Shown piece after piece: positions 23,085-33,090 of a DNA stretch of 64,000 nt (position 1 is the stretch's first letter; each line of letters opens with the position of its first letter). The position numbers and the translations under genes were made by a program. The notes beneath the pieces were generated by a model. The model did no database searches and had not been told where the DNA came from. It worked only from the letters and a program-made list of their open reading frames with translations. Origin of the DNA: Erigeron canadensis (taxonomy: Eukaryota; Streptophyta; Magnoliopsida; Asterales; Asteraceae); NCBI RefSeq assembly GCF_010389155.1, contig NC_057769.1, forward strand, positions 32,178,735-32,242,734, read 5' to 3'.

Positions 23085-25310
23085 ATATAATAAATTTTTT
23101 GGTATTACTCCGTATAATTTTAAAGTTAACGTTTTGATTAGTGTTAAAATTAGTTTTGTTGAAGATCATATTTAATATTCAAAGCATCTCCCAATAATAA
23201 TAAAAGAGCCCCTTAAATTCTTTTTTGAAAAAACCACAATCCTTAGATGAGAAGTAAAATTGAATTGTAACCTTTGGATAATTTTTTTATATCATCTTCC
23301 ATATTTAGATTAATTTTTACTATATTATATTATAATAACTAGTAACTAATTAATTAAAATAAACAATCTCTCAAATAACTTACTAATTAATACTACGTAC
23401 ATTTAATTCAAATTAAAACATAGTGAAAATATGGACTTAAGGAGATATGCGTTCCTACTTTTCTTTTCTTTTTTTATTTTTTTTGAAAATTATTATTTTC
23501 TTAGTTTATTTTTTATATAATAAACTACTTTTATTCTGAATTTCTAATAGACTTTTGTTTGTTTGTTTTTTTGTTTTGTTTTGATTTCATTTAACTGACT
23601 TCGATATACTTTATGTTAGTTTTTATATATTTCTAATAAATTCATTCTTAATTAGTTTTTTATTTCACTTTCTTACGTTAGTCTGAACAATTGACTACAT
23701 TATATTTGTAGTTTGTTATATGCTAAATTATGTTTCAATTCACTTTTTATATTTTACTAGCTAATTAATTCAGATTCAACCCGGACTTATTAATAAAAGT
23801 CTTATAATATTAAGTTACGTCGATGTTTAAGAATTATGGGATAGTTTAACCATACTCATAACCTTGAATACTATACCTTATATTTCGATAAATATAATTA
23901 GTTTATTAGCCTGCATAATATGCAAAAAATTTAAAATTTTGTTATGATAAAATTATTTAGATGATTGAAATTATAAGAAGGTTATGGGTTTGGTTTTCAT
24001 TAGGAAGGGTTTTTCTTATGTTTACAAGTTTTCCCCTATGGTGTTACCCTATTGAAATATGATCGGGTGAGCTATTGGTGGCACAATTACATTCTAGCAT
24101 ATGATTCATTGGTGATTTTAAATAACCTTTAAAGAAAAATATTTTGAAAACTAATAATTAAGTTATTAGAAGGTATGGGATCAATTCTCATCAAAAAAAG
24201 GTTTTCCTTATAATTATGGGTTTTCTCCTAGCGTGTTTTTATTATTGCAATATGTTTGGATAGGCTGTTGGTGGCACATTTAAATTCTAACCTATGATCC
24301 GTTAATAAATTTAAAAAATCGTTACAAAAATGGATAATTTGAAAACTAATATTTTAGTTAGTCTGATAACAATTTTAGCATTAAAACTAAATTTGGCAAC
24401 TGGCAGAAGTATGAATAGATCTACATTACCATTCCATTGGTTATGTAGAATTATCTAAATTACAAGAACAGTATTTTTTGTCATATATAATACGCAAGTA
24501 ATCATACGGAGTTATGTATAAAGGTGTATTTGATAATATATGCCCTCATAGTTTTTTAGATTTCTTTTTAGTTAATTATAGAACCCGTAATAAGATTAAA
24601 TGGTTTATTTATTTATTTGAGCCAATGTGAGGTTATTCTATTTTCTAAAACTTTTACCTTTTAAAATAATTATTTCGATGAATCATTTCTTCGGACAGAA
24701 GAAGACAGAGAGCATCATTGAATCCCGAAGAGGTTTCCTCTCGGTTTCATATTCAGGAGTATAATAAGTCAATTTATAATCTTTAGACTAAGGTTATACC
24801 CTTGATAATGATATAATGTAGAGTTATTTAATGTAAAAATTTGGTTAGTTAAAAAAAGTTATGTATTTGAATATCTATATATAACATATTTTTAATATAT
24901 GTCATAGAAATCACTGTTTAAGTCACAACTTTTATAGCTATGTAAAAACAAAATATAGTCTATTAAAAAGTAGTAGTTATATTATATGTTATAATATTTT
25001 AGATATGAGTGCTAAATTCATTACAAACATTATTAGAACAAATTAAAGTTAAATACGATATAATTAAAATTGTGATTTTGTATAAAACATTTATAATATC
25101 ACATAATAAAACTTTGTCATATGTATTTTCTTTTATATACTTTACTATTATATCTTAAAATATTTACATAAATGATACTAATTAAATGTTGATAGTTAAT
25201 ACAATTATTTTTGACAGAATGATAATATAATTATTTTCAATATTTTTGTACTTACATCTGTCAATATTTGATATCATGAAAAATAGCATGTCATTCATTA
25301 TATATGTTCA
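23085..25310. other. AT-rich intergenic region with a degenerate 190-bp tandem duplication
   Basis: No gene recognised. About 23975-24165 and 24165-24355 share order and words (GAAGG, TTTTC, GTTTTCTCCT-like, TTGGTGGCACA), indicating an old tandem duplication. The rest is low-complexity AT DNA, perhaps the body of a decayed Helitron that ends at 25339. Confidence 0.45.
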
Positions 25311-25339
25311 CCCGCGTATTACGCGGGATTATAATCTAG
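25311..25339 (+). mobile_element. Helitron 3' terminus (hairpin plus CTAG)
   Basis: The perfect hairpin CCCGCG-TATTA-CGCGGG (25311-25327) is followed eight bases later by CTAG (25336-25339) and then T, the exact 3' signature of plant Helitrons. The matching 5' TC end is not certain; TCTATATATAAC at 24874 preceded by A is one candidate. Confidence 0.65.
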
Positions 25340-26580
25340 TTTATAATATATATTGGCAAACAAATATGTATATAATAATTATTCTAAATCGTCTTATATG
25401 TTTGGCCCAATGATATTCAACTCATTATGTTTGATACTGTCTCTTATGCGGATCACATTGTTGCATAGGAAACCAATGAAGATCTTATTTGATTACTCTT
25501 TGGGTAACTGTGGAGATTTAGAAATGACTTCACCTTTTGATATCAATAAAACCGAGATCCAATGCCTTGATTATTGATAATGCGATGTTATAAATCCTTT
25601 ACACATGGATATATATATATATATATATATATATTGTAAAAATCTAATGAATGTGTTTATATTTTAGCGTCATTGACCACTTTTATTGTCCAACCCAATT
25701 TAATAGAGCTCCCTATCCTGAATCATTCAATGCGATTCTACAACTTAACTCTACAAGTTAAACTATTGCGTTTTTTTTATAAAGAAAATGTTAAAAAACT
25801 TAAAGACTGTAATTAATGTACATTAAAAAAAATAATAATAACATAATTTGTTGTATCTTTCATATTAAAAATTCATCTTCATAATTTTGTTATAAATTTA
25901 CAGGTATTTTTATGCATTTAAAATAAATTTTATTTGCATAGTGTATAATAACTAACGTAAAGAGTCCAGTTGACATTTATTTAAGGAAAAGTCAAAAAGG
26001 AATTAGCTATGAATTGGCAGTGCCAATAATACAAGTGGACAACCAGTTTTTATAGGCATTACACCGCGATTCTTTTCTGTATTTTGAATATCCCGTTGAC
26101 AAGAGAAATATTCATATAGTTCCACGTCGATCATTTATTAAAATTTTGTTTTTTATATCACGCACCAAACTTCATATACTTGTCATTCAACCCATACTAC
26201 TACTTGAATGTAGAATTTACATATCACGCACCGAGCTTCATATACTTGTCATTTATTTATTTTTTATTAAGATCAAATTTTACTATCAACAACAATAATT
26301 TGTACAGAAACAACAAAAATTAAACTAAAACTATACAAAATTATTTTTTATAGAGGACCTAGCTAATGATTAAGTTTGTCAGTTCTAAAAAAAAGATGGA
26401 CCTAATGAAGTAAGTGTTTAAACATCCATAACCGTATGATGGCATGGTTATGGAAAAGAAAAAGAAAAAGGAAAAACTTAAAGGGCCAAAGATGGACATT
26501 TAGTAATCACAAAGAACGTCTTATCCTTTCACACTAGAAAAACACTTTTGCCACTCTTTGAGCATAGCATAAATCTATTT
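25340..26580. other. intergenic upstream of U-box paralogue 2
   Basis: Contains an (AT)n run at about 25608-25635. The 74-codon frame at 25353-25577 begins at the Helitron end and has no recognisable domain. CACGCACC-A/G-A-C/G-CTTCATATAC-type words repeat at 26160 and 26225. Confidence 0.45.
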
Positions 26581-26615
26581 TTGAAAAGTCAAAGTCTATA
26601 CGTGTTTTGACTTTT
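26581..26615 (+). promoter_or_regulatory. paired W-box module, U-box paralogue 2 promoter
   Basis: TTGAAAAGTCAAAG then TACGTGTTTTGACTTTTT: two facing TTGAC cores around an ACGTG core, 179-213 bases before the start codon. The block and its distance are shared with paralogue 1, unlike the rest of the upstream DNA. Confidence 0.6.
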
Positions 26616-26652
26616 TCATGAACCCTTAATTAATAAGGGCTTTAACAATTTG

Positions 26653-26658
26653 TATAAA
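26653..26658 (+). promoter_or_regulatory. TATA box of U-box paralogue 2
   Basis: TATAAA about 140 bases before the ATG, at the usual plant distance for a short 5' UTR. Confidence 0.55.
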
Positions 26659-26793
26659 ACCAAGTCCTCCGTACTCTTTGTATCATTCATATCCAATATA
26701 CAAAGAACAAAGAAATTCTCGATCTACTTGTACAACATAAATCAACAATCAAATTTTCCAATATTTTCTAGCATCATATATATTTAGTTCAAC

Positions 26794-28035
26794 ATGGGTG
26801 ATAATATTCAAAACGACATCGAAATTCCAAGCTTTTTCGTGTGCCCAATTTCGCTAGAGATGATGAAAGACCCCGTCACACTCTCATCAGGAATCACATA
26901 TGATCGCGATAGCATTGAAAAGTGGTTGTTTTCTCAAAAGAACGAGTTTTGTCCCGTAACCAAACAAGTCGTTGTGGATATCGACCTCACACCGAACCAC
27001 ACCCTTCGTCGGTTAATCCAATCTTGGTGCACTCTCAATGCCTCATTAGGAGTCGAAAGGTTCCCAACTCCACGACCTTCGATCTCCAAAACCGATATCA
27101 TAAAACTTCTCAAAGACTCAAAATCTCCTCACTTGCAAATGGATAGTCTAAAAAGACTAAAAACAATTGTTTTCGAGAACGAAAAGAACAAACGTTTGAT
27201 GGAATCAGTTGGAGCAGTTGATTACCTAACAACCATCTTAAACAACATGTTTAATGATAGTAATGTCGTGACGTCATCATCACCTGGAGCCGCGGACGAA
27301 GCGTTAACTATACTTTACCATCTTAATCTTTCACAAATGGGCCTCAAGTCTTTATTTGGAAATAAGACAGCAGATTTTGTAGAAACATTGACGCGTGTGA
27401 TGCAACGCGCCACCAGTTACGACTTACGTGCTTACGCTGTCATGTTACTAAAATCGATGTTTGAGGTGGCGGAGCCCATGCAAGTGACGTCACTAGACCC
27501 TAAATTCTTCATGGAGCTAACACAAATCTTGAAGGATCAAGTTTCTCAAAAGGCAACACTTAAACTACTAATAAATGTTTGTCCGTGGGGCCGGAATAGG
27601 ATCAAAGCGGCCGAGGCAGGGGCGGTCGGGGTGTTAATCGACACCCTTTTGGATTGTACCGAAAAGAGGGTATCCGAGATGGTGATAATTGTTTTGGATC
27701 AAATTTGTGAGTGTGCGGAAGGAAGGGCGGAGTTATTGAGCCATGGAGGTGGTTTAGCGGTTGTTTCTAAAAAGATTTTTAGGGTTTCGTCGGTGGCAAG
27801 CGAGAGGGCGGTGCGGATGTTGTATTCGATAGCCAAGTTTTCGGGTAATAGAAGTGTCGTGCAAGAGATGTTAGAGATAGGGGTGGTGGGAAAGCTTTAT
27901 TTGGTGGTGCAAGTAAATTGTGGTAAGAAGATGAAGGATTATGCATGGGAGATTTTGAAGATGCATTCTAGGGCTTGGAAGAATTCTTCTAATTGTATGC
28001 CTAATAATTTGATTTCTTCATATCCATCTAATTAA
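26794..28035 (+). CDS. U-box E3 ubiquitin ligase, PUB22/23/24 type (paralogue 2)
   Basis: Intronless, 413 aa, same layout as paralogue 1: U-box at residues about 11-84 (PSFFVCPISLEMMKDPVTLS, ITYDRDSIEKWLF, CPVTKQ, TPNHTLRRLIQSWC), the VERFPTPRPSISK linker, then ARM repeats (LKLLINVCPWGRNRIKAAEA, CAEGRAELLSHGGGLAVVSK). The two proteins are nearly identical through the U-box and first half and diverge toward the C-terminus; this copy ends in NNLISSYPSN, closer to the SYP-type ends of Arabidopsis PUB22 and PUB24, so its tail looks ancestral. The first ATG follows a clear TATA box. The ligase chemistry and immune role are family knowledge. Confidence 0.93.
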   Translation: MGDNIQNDIEIPSFFVCPISLEMMKDPVTLSSGITYDRDSIEKWLFSQKNEFCPVTKQVVVDIDLTPNHTLRRLIQSWCTLNASLGVERFPTPRPSISKTDIIKLLKDSKSPHLQMDSLKRLKTIVFENEKNKRLMESVGAVDYLTTILNNMFNDSNVVTSSSPGAADEALTILYHLNLSQMGLKSLFGNKTADFVETLTRVMQRATSYDLRAYAVMLLKSMFEVAEPMQVTSLDPKFFMELTQILKDQVSQKATLKLLINVCPWGRNRIKAAEAGAVGVLIDTLLDCTEKRVSEMVIIVLDQICECAEGRAELLSHGGGLAVVSKKIFRVSSVASERAVRMLYSIAKFSGNRSVVQEMLEIGVVGKLYLVVQVNCGKKMKDYAWEILKMHSRAWKNSSNCMPNNLISSYPSN

Positions 28036-28661
28036 TTAGCTAGCTAGGTTATAGATGTTTTATGAAGTTTTGTAGTTGCATGTGTTAATTGGTCAGATTT
28101 CCTTTAATTAAACAGGTTTATGAAAAACCTTAGTTAAAGTAATCAAATGACAAAAACACAGATTATAATTAAATTTGTAAGATGTAAATTGTATTATTTT
28201 TAATTTTGATGTTAGAATGTATCTAGGATGAAACCTTGAAACCAAAGGAATTAATTGGAAACATCAAATTAAGATGTTGTCCTTGGATGTGATGAAGTGC
28301 ACCATGATTAATAAACTACCGATTTAAAATTATTGTTATGATCGAGAATTAATATGAGATTTGTACGTAGTGTACTCTCTTTTGAGAGAAAAACGGGTAA
28401 AGATAATCAAAATCCGGTTATATTAGTAAGTAACTACGTATGATGATTGTAACGGGGTCCTAGCAAATAGCCAATCTAGATGAGAGTCTATGTATATAAT
28501 TTCTTAACCTTTAATATTTGAAACAGCAGAAACTTATTAATCAATAATTTGTATGTTACAAAAACACAAATACGAGTTAATCAGTTAATTACAAGTTAAA
28601 CTTGTAACAAGATAATTGTCTAATTGACAATAATATATCTAATGTTTTGCTAAACGAAACC
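28036..28661. other. U-box paralogue 2 3' flank, intergenic
   Basis: No gene recognised; AT-rich. Confidence 0.45.
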
Positions 28662-28664
28662 TTA

Positions 28665-29458
28665 GAGGGCGTTTGGTCACATAATGTTTTTGAAAGAATT
28701 ATAATTTGTCAAAAGAATTGAAATTTTAAGTTATTAAGATTTGAAAGTTTTAAAATCTGTCATGTGTTTGGTTGACAGAATTTAATAGAATTCAGTTAAA
28801 GGAATCTGAATTTAATTTATAAAATAACAAAAATACTCTTTATTAATAATAAAACAAATATAGATATTAATAATATTTAAATTTAAACAATATAAATAAA
28901 TTTAAATGTTAATAATATAAATAATATATTATAATGTATTATTTATTTTATTAATATTTATTATTTTTATATAATATTATTACAAATATATAAAAATATT
29001 AATAATATAAATAATATAATAATAATATTATTATATAATTTATATTATTAATTATTTTTATATAATATTATTAAAAATTTTTATATAATATTATTATAAA
29101 TATATAAAAATATAAATATACAAAAATATTAATAATATAAGTAATATAATAATATTATTATTGTATTATTTATGATATTTTTATTAATAATAGTAATAAA
29201 AATAAATGAAATAATAATAATAATATCTATTTATTTAAGAGTTTTTTGAGTAAATTATACACATTCCATAGGAATTCTATTGGAATATCAAACATTCCTT
29301 TCATATCTTAAAAGAATCTTAAATTCCATGTTTTACAGAATTTAAAGGGATGTTTTAAATTCCAATTCCATTATATTTTCCAACCAAACATGGTAAAGGA
29401 TGGAATTCATATTCCAATTCCCATGAATTCCAAAGAATTCCGTGAACCAAACACCCCC
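28665..29458. mobile_element. Tourist-like (PIF/Harbinger) element with TTA target duplication
   Basis: Left end GAGGGCGTTTGGTCAC and right end GTGAACCAAACACCCCC are inverted repeats, each flanked outside by TTA (28662-28664, 29459-29461). GGGCGTTTGGT ends and 3-base TWA duplications mark Tourist-like elements. The interior (about 28830-29230) is almost pure A/T. Length 794 bases, no transposase. Confidence 0.7.
28830..29240. repeat. near-pure A/T tract within the Tourist-like element
   Basis: About 400 bases of shuffled AATATTA, TAATAATA and ATATAAAT words with only a handful of G or C. Confidence 0.8.
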
Positions 29459-30025
29459 TTAAGGGTTTTCGTTACGGTAAGTGAAGCCTCCAATCAAGCA
29501 TTAACAACCAAATTAATGAAGTAAACAACATTTAGACGGAATTCTCTGGAATTCCGTGAACCAAACTGAGGTTGTGGCTTTTATGACGGAAGACGGCGGC
29601 ACCATGGCAGAAGGGAGGTTGGTGTCAAGCACTCAGGGTGGTGGCACAACAACGAGGTGGGAGGTAGGGTGGCTGGGACGAAGGTTCTAATCACTAGTGG
29701 TAGTTGCAGGCGACGAGGAGGTAATGGTGGCGGTTGATGGCGGCATGACGGCGGAGCAAAGAACGATGATTGCACTAGAAATTCAATGGAGGAAAGGTTT
29801 GTGTGTGTTAGGGGCTTTTGTGTCAAAATGTTTCAATTCCATGGAATTGAAAACTTTCCATGGGAAAAGGGAATGATTTGTGAATTCTCTATTTTAAAGA
29901 ATTTGAAGGAATATTTTTAATTTCAATTCTAATTCCTTTCCAACCAAACAAGGTAAAGATTGAAATTTAAATTCCAATTCCATGAAATTCTTTGAGATTC
30001 CATGAACTAAATACCACCTAAGAAA
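29459..30025. mobile_element. nested relatives of the Tourist-like element around a GC-rich inset
   Basis: Pieces such as GGAATTCCGTGAACCAAAC (29552) and AATTCCATGAAATTCTTTGA (29978) repeat the end sequences of the neighbouring element. Between them 29575-29800 is GC-rich (GACGGAAGACGGCGGCACC, GGTGGCGGTTGATGGCGGC). An 81-codon minus frame crosses it without a known domain. Could be a captured gene fragment or an internal part of a longer family member. Confidence 0.45.
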
Positions 30026-31309
30026 TTCCATTCTCTTACAGTTATATACTCACAAAAACTCTCTCACGAAGGGATCCGATTATAATTTAATTAAATAACT
30101 TCCTAATATTTTAGACGATTTAGATTGGAACACGAAACTTAATTTTGAAAATTATTTAACTAGAGAATCCACAATGAAGGCCAAACAACTAGCTATATGG
30201 TCATCCTCGATTTTACTTTAGACGTGGGTTTGGCTCCAAAAAGTAACGTAATATGTGTGATTTTTGACATGAATACCTGTAAAAGCCTAACCGGCCTCTT
30301 TTTTCTTTTTTATTTATTGTAATTAGTTATTTCTTTATTCAATATCGGCACATGATCTACTAAGCATGTATATTATTTTATAAAATAATAGTTTACTACT
30401 TTTTATTTTTATTTAAGTATAAAAACTTGCAAATATCGGAAGGTCTAACATACATTTTCTTAATTAGATCCGCACTTTGTAATTTTCTCGTTGAATAGAT
30501 GTCACATTTAAACATGTTGATTATAGATATGATCTCTATCACCTAATAGTTAAATATCTTTGTATGTTTATTTAATTGGAGGATTTTCATCATATATAAA
30601 CTGGGTGGTTACAAACATATCTCGATTCTTAATAAAGATCTTTGTTCCAAGTAGTTTGAAGTTTGAAGTAATTAAGTAAATATATTATTTTATCAAGAGT
30701 TTGTCACTTTGTTAGAAAAAGTCCAAACTGGAGTAACCAAGTAGACCAGCCCAACTTGAAAATCATTTTATTGTTCTATGCCGGTATTGAGAGTGGGTCC
30801 AGTCCAATTAAGACCAAGTTACGTTCGTTCAAAAGAAAAGGATTAAGACCAAGCCAATCGGCTAATTATATTGAAGGAAGGACCCGACGATAAGATTAAT
30901 ATAATGAATGGAATAATCCAATTTTAAAGTAGCATTTTGAACTTTTACCTAAATTGAAAATTCGGTTGATGTACTTAAAAAAAAAAAAAAAAATTTAACA
31001 TGTCTATATTAGCAAGTTAAATGACTTTGTGAACTTCATAACTATTAAATTTGAATTAAGTATAGATAATCTTTCAACTTCAAATTTCATATTGGAAAAG
31101 GAGGGGGTTTACTTGCATTGAATTTCTTTTTAAAGTTATAGGTTCATAAGACCCTCCTTTATCTTAACGTTAATGCGAGTCAAATGTTTTAAAACTTAGA
31201 GGCTAAATGCATTATATATATGTCCTGGATCTCAGCTTATATATATTGAATTTCAGTTAAGGGTTTGGTATAAAAAAATAATATAAGAGAAACAAAAATG
31301 GTTGTATTT
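30026..31309. other. intergenic, no gene recognised
   Basis: AT-rich; a poly-A run at about 30978-30991. Nothing else supportable. Confidence 0.4.
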
Positions 31310-31620
31310 CTCGATGTTTTAAAAACAGGTTTATTGGTTAAATCGGAAAAAAATCTGGGGCCGTTCTGACCAGTTGACCATTTTGCATTTTTAAAGATTG
31401 ATGTATAAATGCTACAGAATCTGTTACAATCCACTACAAAATAACTAATAGTTATAATAAAATAAAAATATAAGTTTTAAGTTCATAAATAACACAAAAA
31501 ATATTAAAATATATACATCATCATAAATTTAATTAAATTCTATGGAAAAAAAATACAAAAATAGTTGAATAGAAATAACCGATCAAAGATAGAAAACTGA
31601 TTGGTTCAGAATAAGCCCCA
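31310..31620. mobile_element. decayed relative of the 21355 hAT-type element
   Basis: GATGTTTTAAAAACAGGTTT at the left and GACCATTTTGCATTTTTAAA, TTACAATCCACT and AATAACACAAAAA in order follow the same path as the element at 21355. No target duplication remains. Confidence 0.4.
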
Positions 31621-31777
31621 AAAGTTTAAGGGCTCAATTTTTTTAATACAAATGCAGTCGAACAAATCTGATCGGCCAAGTCATTCCAAACTCTTAATGC
31701 ATTGGTATTTTCTTTGTTTGTTTGGTTGAGTCCCAAAACATAGAACCTTTCAGGAAATAGGTTTTTCCATCTATTTA

Positions 31778-32031
31778 CTACATCCGTCTTAATTTAAATG
31801 TCCTATTTTGACTGTCATAATCTTTTTCTTTTAATTTCGACCATAAACATTTTTGTTTTTATCGTACAACACTTGATATAAGTTATATGAATGGATTGGG
31901 GTTTTAATATACTTTCCGTTGATGTAAGTTTCATCACTAATATATATTACAAACAAAATTGCTTACGGTCAAAATTAAATGGAAAAAACTTTGAAAGTCA
32001 TAATAAAACTTTTAAAGTGACACAGGGAGAG
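31778..32031. mobile_element. Stowaway-like MITE (254 bp) with TA target duplication
   Basis: The left end CTACATCCGTCTTAATTTAA and the right end (reverse complement CTCTCCCTGTGTCACTTT) match the CTCCCTCCGTCCC-type termini of Stowaway elements; TA flanks both sides (31776-31777, 32032-32033). The 94-codon plus frame at 31891-32175 is part of it and not a gene. Confidence 0.65.
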
Positions 32032-32171
32032 TATTTTATTTCGCTCATTTTTATGAATATGAATAAATCCATTTTGTTAACAATATATTTTTCTTCTCCA
32101 AACGGTGAGCCATGTGCAAAAGAAAGGAAGAGTAAACCAAACTCACTTAGATGGGTTTGTCATTGGTTCAT

Positions 32172-32352
32172 TTAAAATGGTCTAAGAAGGGTTCCACCTG
32201 AAACCCAAAGTCTTGAGTTCAAATTTTGACAATGGAGTTTTTTTTCCCTTAAGGGGTTTAATTAAATGGGTACTTATCAAGAAGTCCCTCTAACACGGAC
32301 GCGGTTGATACAACATACGTTAAATCTCTCGACATTTACGATAAAAAAAAAC
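32172..32352 (+). mobile_element. SINE-like sequence with poly-A end
   Basis: CTTGAGTTCAAATTTTGAC at 32212 resembles a Pol III B box, upstream TGGTCTAAGAAGGGTT could hold the A box, and the stretch ends in a run of A (32341-32349). No target duplication seen, so tentative. Confidence 0.35.
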
Positions 32353-33090
32353 AGAAGTAGAATATTATAAGGATTCAAAGAACATGTGGTCTCTCTTCTA
32401 AACCCTGATGACCAACCTCTCCATCTTCTTCTCTTTCGTGTTTGTTCCACTTTCTTGTCTTTCGTGTTTGGATGATGAAATGAAACACTTTAATGTTGAA
32501 CCAATTTATTTATTAGGGTTCCTACATATAACTAGTATTTCTGGTTTGTACTAACGATTATCTCATAATCAAAATAAAGAAACACTAAATTTGTGTGGAT
32601 CATGTTATTTTATGCTAGAATCTCTACTCTATTGTGAATGGTATATATCATATAACGTAATGAGTAAAATGCAGTGTCTTTCTTTGTTTTCTAACTTATG
32701 TTGATATACGACCTACAACAAGACGTCAAGACATCATGTCGGAAAGACGTAAACTCATAGCTAACATGTCGTTTCTAAAAAAAATATATAAACACTATTT
32801 TACGATTAACTATTTTTTAGGCTTGAAAAAGGGATAATTGCCATGACAGAATCCATTATTTATTACATTTTAATATTTTATAATCAGTATATTAAGCACC
32901 ACCCAAGTATTACTGTTTAGCTTATTTAAGCTTACAAAACGGCAATTAAATAATGATTTATCCTCAAAACTTGCTCTAAAATCATCTTAATGAACACATG
33001 GCATATAAAAAACATCAAATACCTGATTCAATTATCTGTGTATGAAGATCCAGTGTGTGCTAAACTGATTATAGAAACTAAAACAAATTC
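32353..33090. other. intergenic downstream of the helicase gene
   Basis: No gene recognised; includes the probable helicase 3' UTR near 33000-33090. Confidence 0.45.

Noticed and set aside
31891..32175. 94-codon plus frame
   Set aside because: Starts inside the Stowaway-like MITE and has no recognisable domain.
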